From an uncultured Oscillospiraceae bacterium (lineage in GTDB: Bacteria; Bacillota; Clostridia; Oscillospirales; Oscillospiraceae), in the NCBI GenBank assembly GCA_910587505.1, contig CAJULD010000022.1:1-45709 (forward strand): 45,709 nucleotides of DNA, written 5' to 3'. The translations under genes and the position numbers were made by a program. Position 1 is the stretch's first letter, and each line of letters begins with the position of its first letter. Positions 39,613-45,709 of this stretch are shown here, one piece after another. The notes under the pieces are model-generated. The model was given only the letters and a program-made list of their open reading frames with translations. It searched no databases and was not told the DNA's origin.

Positions 39613-40731
<1,119 letters not shown>

Positions 40732-40739
40732 TGTGTCAA

Positions 40740-40975
40740 CCTTTCCTTTCTGTATTTCCCATATGATGGCTGTAAAAGCCCTCCGCAGGAGTTTGCGCCC
40801 GCGGGCGCAAATAAGCTGGAACCGTTTTTCCGGCGGCATGTACGCCGGAAAGCACTTCTCTCGGAGCGAGCGTCGCCGGAGGCGTCAGGCTGCCCCGCAG
40901 CCCCGGCCCACGGGAGGCGCGGAGCGAAGCGCAGTCCTCCTCAAAAGAAATGGCACAGCCGTTTCTTCTGAATTT
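40740..40975 (-). other. Hairpin-rich intergenic spacer between permease and ATPase genes
   Basis: No ORF with a ribosome site was found. It contains the perfect palindrome TTTGCGCCCGCGGGCGCAAA and a 9-bp stem TTTCCGGCG/CGCCGGAAA around 40828-40852. These are not followed by U-tracts on the coding strand, so they look like mRNA processing or stability elements that could set subunit ratios. The gap is long for an ABC operon. Confidence 0.5.
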
Positions 40976-42796
40976 TTACCATGCCTTGCCGATATCCGCG
41001 CCGAAGCGGTTGGCAATGATGTAGCACACCAGGATAAACAGCAGCACACACACGGAAATGGCGTCGGCCATCTGGTTATAGCCCTCCTGGGAGTAGGTGA
41101 AGGCCAGATAGGACATGGTCTGAGTATGCTTATCCATCATGATGATAATCAGGTCGAGCTCCTTGGCAATACTGATGAAGGTCAGCATGAAGCCGGAGAT
41201 AAATCCGTTCTTGGCCAGAGGCAGGACGATCTTGCCCATGCGCTGCCAGAAGTTGGCGCCGTTGATGTCGGCGGCCTCCTCCAGCTCCACGGCGATCTGC
41301 ATCATGTTTGCGGTGCCGGACCGGCTGGCGAAGGGGAAGTGCTTGACCACGCTGGTCAGGACAATGAGGGTGAAGGTTCCGTACAGGGAGGGGATCAGCC
41401 CGCCCAGACGGGGCTGGGAGAACATGGCCACGTACATGGAGGAGAAGGCCACGCCGCTCATCAGGTAGGGCACGAACACCAGCTGCTCCGTGGCGGAGCC
41501 GTACCACTTGCCGCGGCCCCGGGTGGAGATGTAGCCCAGGAACTGGCCGCACAGGGCGGTGATGATGGAGCCGATGAAGGTCAGGCGGACGGTGTTCCAC
41601 ACGGCCTTGCCGAACTCCGCGTTGCGGAAGATACCCTCCATGCTGGTATAGGTCTGGGCCTCGTCCAGAGTGCCGATCCAGTTGTAGAGGGTCAGGTTGT
41701 TCAGGCCGTAGCCGTTGCCGGTGGTGACCTGGAAGGTCTCCATGACCAGCACGAACATGGGAGCCACCATGGCGAAGAACAGGAAGACGACCAGGAAGCA
41801 CATCAGGGGGATCTTGGCTCCGCCCAGGTGCATCTCGTTGGAGCGGCCGCCCTTGCCGCCGATGGTGGCATAGGACTTGCGCACGCCGATGATCCGCTGG
41901 TTGGAGAAGATGATGAGGGCCGCCAGGCTGATGAGCACCAGGCTCATGGCGAAGCCCACGCCCTGGGGACCGCCGTTGATGAAGGTCTTCATCTTGGTGG
42001 CCAGGGTGAAGTAGCCGATCCGGGAGCCCAGGTTGGCCGCCACGCCGTAAGTACCGATGGACTTACTGAGGGTCATGACCAGGGCGGAGAGGATGCTGGG
42101 CAGCACCAGAGGCAGGGTGATGGATTTCAGAATCTGCACCTTATTGGCGCCGCAGATCTCGCCCATCTCCTCCAGCTCCGAGTTAATGGAGCGCAGGGCG
42201 GAGGAAACGTGTATGTAGGAGAAGGCGTAGTAGTGCAGGCTCATACAAAGGACGATGGCCACGGGGCCGTAGGCCAGCCAGTCGGGAATGGGGATGCCCA
42301 TGCCGGCCAGGAAGCCCAGGGAGCCCGAGGTCTTGTTGCGGAACACCGCCAGCCAGGCCAGGGCCTTGCACCAGGAGGGGATCATGTAGGGGATGACCAC
42401 CAGCATGCCCAGCAGCTTCTTGCCGGGGATGTCGGAGCGGACCATCAGCCATCCCAGAACGGAACCCAGAGGCACTGATACGATGACCGTGAAGAAGCCC
42501 ACCACCAGGGAGTTCTTCAGCGGGCCCCACAGGGTGGCGCCGGACAGCTTGCCTACCAGGATATACCGCCAGTAGTACAGCGTAAAGTCGCCCACCTCGC
42601 CGCCGTACCGCTTGGCCTCGGCACGGGCCAGGGTGAAGGTGGAGGCGATCATCTGGAGCAGAGGGATCACGATCAGGCAGAACAGGATAACCAAGCTGAT
42701 CGCAACAATCATGTTGAACGGGTTCTTCACCACGTTCAGAAACTGGTTTTTAAGTCTGGTTTTGTTGAACGGACGGCGTTCTCTCTTCCTTTTCAC
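40976..42796 (-). CDS. ABC transporter permease, fused two-domain (FbpB type)
   Basis: A 606-residue membrane protein containing two complete permease domains in one chain, as in iron(III) transporters of the FbpB/AfuB type. Each half carries the EAA-type coupling loop: LEEMGEICGANKVQILKSIT in the first, ELEEAADINGANFWQRMGKI in the second. About 12 membrane segments are predicted, with a basic N-terminal tail (MKRKRERRPFNKTRLKNQF). The start is GTG at 42796 with GGAGC six bases upstream; the overlapping ATG at 42798 is out of frame. First in its operon, with a consensus promoter at 42932-42960. The fused form narrows the transporter class but not the substrate. Confidence 0.93.
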   Translation of the reverse strand: MKRKRERRPFNKTRLKNQFLNVVKNPFNMIVAISLVILFCLIVIPLLQMIASTFTLARAEAKRYGGEVGDFTLYYWRYILVGKLSGATLWGPLKNSLVVGFFTVIVSVPLGSVLGWLMVRSDIPGKKLLGMLVVIPYMIPSWCKALAWLAVFRNKTSGSLGFLAGMGIPIPDWLAYGPVAIVLCMSLHYYAFSYIHVSSALRSINSELEEMGEICGANKVQILKSITLPLVLPSILSALVMTLSKSIGTYGVAANLGSRIGYFTLATKMKTFINGGPQGVGFAMSLVLISLAALIIFSNQRIIGVRKSYATIGGKGGRSNEMHLGGAKIPLMCFLVVFLFFAMVAPMFVLVMETFQVTTGNGYGLNNLTLYNWIGTLDEAQTYTSMEGIFRNAEFGKAVWNTVRLTFIGSIITALCGQFLGYISTRGRGKWYGSATEQLVFVPYLMSGVAFSSMYVAMFSQPRLGGLIPSLYGTFTLIVLTSVVKHFPFASRSGTANMMQIAVELEEAADINGANFWQRMGKIVLPLAKNGFISGFMLTFISIAKELDLIIIMMDKHTQTMSYLAFTYSQEGYNQMADAISVCVLLFILVCYIIANRFGADIGKAW

Positions 42797-42931
42797 ATCG
42801 TTGCTCCTTTCATTGTTTCAAATGCGTAATCCAGCCGCATCCCCGCAGGCAGCGCCGCCGGAACACGGGAAAAATCAACTTTACCCTCCCACCTTTCTAC
42901 GAACACGTTTCCGTTGTCTGTTGTCAATGTG

Positions 42932-42960
42932 ATTATAGCAAAATCGTACATTTTCGTCAA
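42932..42960 (-). promoter_or_regulatory. Sigma-A promoter for the permease-ATPase-lipoprotein operon
   Basis: TTGACG (42955-42960), a 17-base spacer and perfect TATAAT (42932-42937), about 135 bases before the GTG start. Confidence 0.88.
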
Positions 42961-43032
42961 TTGCTTTGAGGCTAAAAACCATTTTTTCGCCGTTTTGCCA
43001 GTGCATGTTCATATATTATTGGTAGAATTCAC

Positions 43033-43056
43033 AATTTGTTAAAATGTAAACAAATT
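43033..43056. promoter_or_regulatory. Candidate operator: AATTTGTT-N8-AACAAATT
   Basis: Perfect 8-bp arms (43033-43040 and 43049-43056) in an AT-rich stretch about 75 bases upstream of the -35 element of the ABC operon. The size and position suit an activator or repressor dimer site. The rest of 42961-43153 is AT-rich with no gene. Confidence 0.45.
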
Positions 43057-43149
43057 TTCACGACGTTTCCAGCGCGCTTTTCTCTAATTTATGCAAATGT
43101 TTCCGTAAAATATTCGTTCTTTCCGCCGGGACATTCCGCATGTCTCCAC

Positions 43150-43187
43150 AAAAGGAGGCGGCCCGATGAAACCATCGGACCGCCTCC
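43150..43187 (-). terminator. Intrinsic terminator of iolD-iolG
   Basis: A 15-bp stem with one mismatch (43154-43168 with 43173-43187), four-base loop, then TTTTGT on the minus strand. Confidence 0.88.
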
Positions 43188-43216
43188 CCTGTAATTGCCG
43201 GCGCTGATGCAGGCTC

Positions 43217-44245
43217 TCAGCAGTACATCGCCGGTTTTTCAATTGTCTCCACCTTCAGGAACCGGCTGGTGCCCCGGGAGGCGTTCAGCGCGTCTCCCGC
43301 CACGCAGGCCACATAGCCGTCCCAGGCGGAGGGACCGGTGAGCCTGCCCTCCTCGATGGACTGGACCCAGCGGCAGAACTCGATGTCGTAGGCCTCGATG
43401 AAGCGCTCCTTCCAGTCGGTCATGATGGGCATGGACTCGGCGGGGTTCACGCTGTCCCATCCGGCGGGGCGGGAGCGGCGGACCACGGCGTAGGGGTCGG
43501 GCAGCTTCACAGTGCCGTTCTCGCACACCACCTCGCACTGAATGTCATAGCCGTAGCCGTCGGCCACCTGGACCTCCACGTCGATGAAGCAGCCCTTTCT
43601 GGTGCGCATGAGCATCACCTGGGGGTTGTCGTAGCCTTTGTTGGAGTTGGCGGACTGGCGGACCCGGACGCACTGGGCGTCCTCATACTCGTCCCCCAGC
43701 AGCCACCGGCAGATGTCCAGCTCGTGGATGGCCACGTTGGTCACGCCGTTTTCCGTCCTGAAGCCGGGCCCCTGGGACACGTTCCGGTGGCAGGCCCTGA
43801 TGAGCAGAGGCGCGCCCAGCTCGCCGGAGTCGATGATCCGCTTCATCTCCGCGTAGCCCCGGTCGTACCGGCGCATGAAGCCCACCTGGACCAGCCGTTT
43901 GCCGATCTCCTGCTCCCGGGCGATGATCTCCTCGCAGTCCCTGGCGTTCTGACTCAGGGGCTTCTCGCAGAAGCACCATTTTTCGTACTTCAGTACCTTC
44001 ATCACATAGTCGTGATGGGTGGGATCGATGGAGGTGATGACCACCGCCTCCACCTCCGGGTCCGCGATCATGCCGTCGCAGTCGTTCCCGAAGGAACGGA
44101 TGCCATATTTTGCCGCCGTCTCGTCGGCGGCCGCCGCCACATAGTCGCTGACGGCCACCACGGTGGCGCCGGGAACGGTTTCGATAATCCGGCGGCAGTG
44201 GTCCTTCCCGATGGCCCCGCAGCCGATGATGCCGATTTTGAGCAT
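43217..44245 (-). CDS. iolG: Inositol 2-dehydrogenase-like Gfo/Idh/MocA oxidoreductase
   Basis: Oxidises myo-inositol to 2-keto-inositol with NAD, the first catabolic step. The 342 residues match. The Rossmann start is IGIIGCGAIGKDHC; CEKPLSQN carries catalytic Lys95; VGFMRRYDRGYAEMK is characteristic of IolG; and VAIHELDICRWLLGDEYED holds the catalytic Asp and substrate His region. AGAGGAG precedes the ATG at 44245. It follows iolD after 19 bases and ends at a strong terminator, so they form one transcript. Related enzymes act on scyllo-inositol or other polyols, so exact substrate is uncertain. Confidence 0.9.
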   Translation of the reverse strand: MLKIGIIGCGAIGKDHCRRIIETVPGATVVAVSDYVAAAADETAAKYGIRSFGNDCDGMIADPEVEAVVITSIDPTHHDYVMKVLKYEKWCFCEKPLSQNARDCEEIIAREQEIGKRLVQVGFMRRYDRGYAEMKRIIDSGELGAPLLIRACHRNVSQGPGFRTENGVTNVAIHELDICRWLLGDEYEDAQCVRVRQSANSNKGYDNPQVMLMRTRKGCFIDVEVQVADGYGYDIQCEVVCENGTVKLPDPYAVVRRSRPAGWDSVNPAESMPIMTDWKERFIEAYDIEFCRWVQSIEEGRLTGPSAWDGYVACVAGDALNASRGTSRFLKVETIEKPAMYC

Positions 44246-44264
44246 GGCGTAATCTCCTCTGTTT

Positions 44265-45709
44265 TTAATACTTTCTTGCGTCCTTCTCGTGGGCCAGATG
44301 GTCCTGATAGGCGTCCAGATTCCGCTGGTTCCCGGACACCGCCGTGTCCCCTACCCGCCACCATGCGCCGTAGCCGTCGGTCATGGATTTGGGCAGCACC
44401 CGGATGTCGAAGAGCACCGGCACGCCTTCCACCCTCCTGGCGTCGGCGATGGCGGCTTCCAGCTCCGCCAGGGTGTGGATGGTATAGGCCTTGCAGCCGT
44501 AGCCCTCGGCGATTCTGGCGAAATCTACCGGCATGAAATCGCCGGAGAACTTCCCGTCCTCGCCCCGCCAGCGCAGCTCCGTGCACAGGGTGTCGTTGCC
44601 GTGGCCCACCTGAAGGTTGTTGATGCAGCCGTAGCTGGCGTTGTTGAAGAGGCAGATATTGATCTTCCTGTGCTCCTGCACCGCCGTCAGCAGCTCGGCG
44701 TGGAGCATGATAAAGCTGCCGTCGCCGCACATGGCGTACACGTCCCTGTCGCCGATGGCGTACTTCACGCCCAGCGCGCCGGAGACCTCGTAGCCCATGC
44801 AGGAGTAGCCGTACTCCATATTATAGGTGTCCACGCCCCGGGGCCGCCACATCCGCTGCATGTCGCCGGGCAGGGAGCCCGCCGCGCCGATGACCACATC
44901 CTCGGGATCGATGCACCGGTTGATGCACCCCAGCACCGCCGTCTGGGTCAGCTCCGCGCCCAGGTCCCTGGCGAAGCGGAAAGCGGACTGGGCGTTGGCG
45001 TCGTTGATCTCCGGCACGTAGCCCTCGCCGAAGGCGGTGGCGTCCAGCCGGTCCAGCTCCTTCCGCCAGCGGGCCGTCGCCTCAGTGACCTCGCTGGTAT
45101 AGGGAGCCCTGTAGCCCTCGACGGCCGCCAGCAGGGCGGGCAGGGCCTTCTTCGCGTCGGCCACCACCGGCAGCGCGTCCAGCTTCAGAGCCTGGAAGTC
45201 GGAGACGTTGATGTTGATAAACTTCGCATCCTCCCGGAACAGCCACTTGGAGGCGGTGGTGAAGTCGGTGTACCGGGTGCCCACGCCGATGACCACATCC
45301 GCTTCCCTGGCAATCTCGTTGGCGGCGGAGCAGCCCGTCACGCCCACGCCGCCCAGGTTCAGCGGGTGGTCCCAGACAATGGCGCTCTTGCCCGCCTGGG
45401 TCTCGGCAAAGGGGATGCCGGTTTTCTCGGCGAAGACGCGGAACTCCCCGTGGGCCTCGCTGTAGCGCACGCCGCCGCCGCAGATGAGCATGGGGCGCCT
45501 GGCGTTTTTGATGATCTCCGCCGCCTCGGCGATGGCCTCCGCCTCCGGCTCCCGCCGGGCCAGCCGGTGGACCCGCCTGGCGAAGAAACTCTCCGGGTAG
45601 TCATAGGCCTCGCCCTCCACGTCCTGGGGCATGGCCACGCACACCGCGCCGGTATTGGCCGGATCGGTCAGCACCCGCATGGCGCTGAGCATGGCGCTCA
45701 TGAGCTGCT
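44265..45709 (-). CDS. iolD: 3D-(3,5/4)-trihydroxycyclohexane-1,2-dione hydrolase (IolD), 5' end beyond window
   Basis: A ThDP-dependent enzyme that opens the ring of the dehydrated inositol intermediate. About 481 C-terminal residues are visible of the roughly 640 expected; the frame is open through the window edge, so the N-terminus lies outside. Recognisable parts are LTDPANTGAVCVAMPQDVEG, the central domain RRPMLICGGGVRYSEAH, and the cofactor-binding YAMCGDGSFIMLHAELL followed by NNASYGCINNLQ, which gives the GDG...NN ThDP motif, and MEYGYSCMGYEVSGALG. Co-transcribed with iolG. An upstream ATG at 45701 is merely an internal Met. Confidence 0.93.
   Translation of the reverse strand, partial: QLMSAMLSAMRVLTDPANTGAVCVAMPQDVEGEAYDYPESFFARRVHRLARREPEAEAIAEAAEIIKNARRPMLICGGGVRYSEAHGEFRVFAEKTGIPFAETQAGKSAIVWDHPLNLGGVGVTGCSAANEIAREADVVIGVGTRYTDFTTASKWLFREDAKFININVSDFQALKLDALPVVADAKKALPALLAAVEGYRAPYTSEVTEATARWRKELDRLDATAFGEGYVPEINDANAQSAFRFARDLGAELTQTAVLGCINRCIDPEDVVIGAAGSLPGDMQRMWRPRGVDTYNMEYGYSCMGYEVSGALGVKYAIGDRDVYAMCGDGSFIMLHAELLTAVQEHRKINICLFNNASYGCINNLQVGHGNDTLCTELRWRGEDGKFSGDFMPVDFARIAEGYGCKAYTIHTLAELEAAIADARRVEGVPVLFDIRVLPKSMTDGYGAWWRVGDTAVSGNQRNLDAYQDHLAHEKDARKY

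Noticed and set aside
40733..42478. Long plus-strand frame of 581 codons
   Set aside because: Antisense to the fused permease gene, whose family motifs are clear; it has no supporting start or family match.

Overview
The window reads as a chromosomal segment of a GC-rich, anaerobic Gram-positive bacterium of the class Clostridia. The gene style fits an Oscillospiraceae relative (Flavonifractor/Intestinimonas type), but that placement is inference. Supporting signs are strong GGAGG ribosome-binding sites, a glmU-prs-pth block as in Firmicutes, lipoproteins in place of periplasmic proteins, many ferredoxin-type proteins, and nickel/folate C1 genes. No rRNA, tRNA, CRISPR array, transposase or phage gene was seen.

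Layout. (1) 1-1697, minus strand: a promoter drives a His-rich protein, a CooT-like nickel protein, a small unknown protein and metF, which is cut by the window edge. (2) 1781-4478, plus: cstA and an unknown membrane protein. (3) 4730-7711, minus: glmU-like, prs, pth. (4) 7896-12694, plus: trmL and the lower-glycolysis genes pgk, tpiA, gpmI. (5) 12745-16244, minus: a three-gene cassette in which a CooC/MinD-type ATPase lies between two related iron-sulfur proteins; this is the most unusual locus. (6) 16485-25437, minus: an aldehyde dehydrogenase unit, then a ribose-type ABC importer followed by a fucose-isomerase-family enzyme, a mutarotase and an aldo/keto reductase. (7) 25582-30500, plus, divergent from 6: a DeoR regulator, a catalytically eroded double ABC ATPase, an AllA-like cupin, a class II aldolase and a PfkB kinase. 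Regions 6 and 7 together form an import and breakdown route for an unidentified sugar. (8) 30735-34477, plus: a stand-alone enzyme I N-terminal domain, a Cof-type phosphatase, and a lysine-riboswitch-controlled NhaC-family transporter. (9) 34557-38161: a small ORF, a CDP-alcohol phosphatidyltransferase, then on the minus strand a HAD phosphatase, an MBL-fold hydrolase and a membrane protein. (10) 38176-45709, minus: an ABC transporter (fused permease, ATPase, lipoprotein) downstream of iolG and iolD, the latter cut by the window edge.

Working model. Regions 6 and 7 encode ABC uptake, mutarotation, aldose-ketose isomerisation, phosphorylation and retro-aldol cleavage to DHAP plus an aldehyde; the reductase or dehydrogenase nearby could handle the aldehyde. 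DHAP would enter the triose pathway encoded by tpiA, pgk and gpmI. Region 5 resembles a nickel- or electron-transfer maturation device, and region 1 independently carries nickel-handling and methyl-folate genes, so anaerobic C1/corrinoid/nickel chemistry is a plausible shared theme. Several intergenic gaps carry related dispersed repeats (10741-10860, 30501-30670, 35503-35616) and long perfect hairpins.
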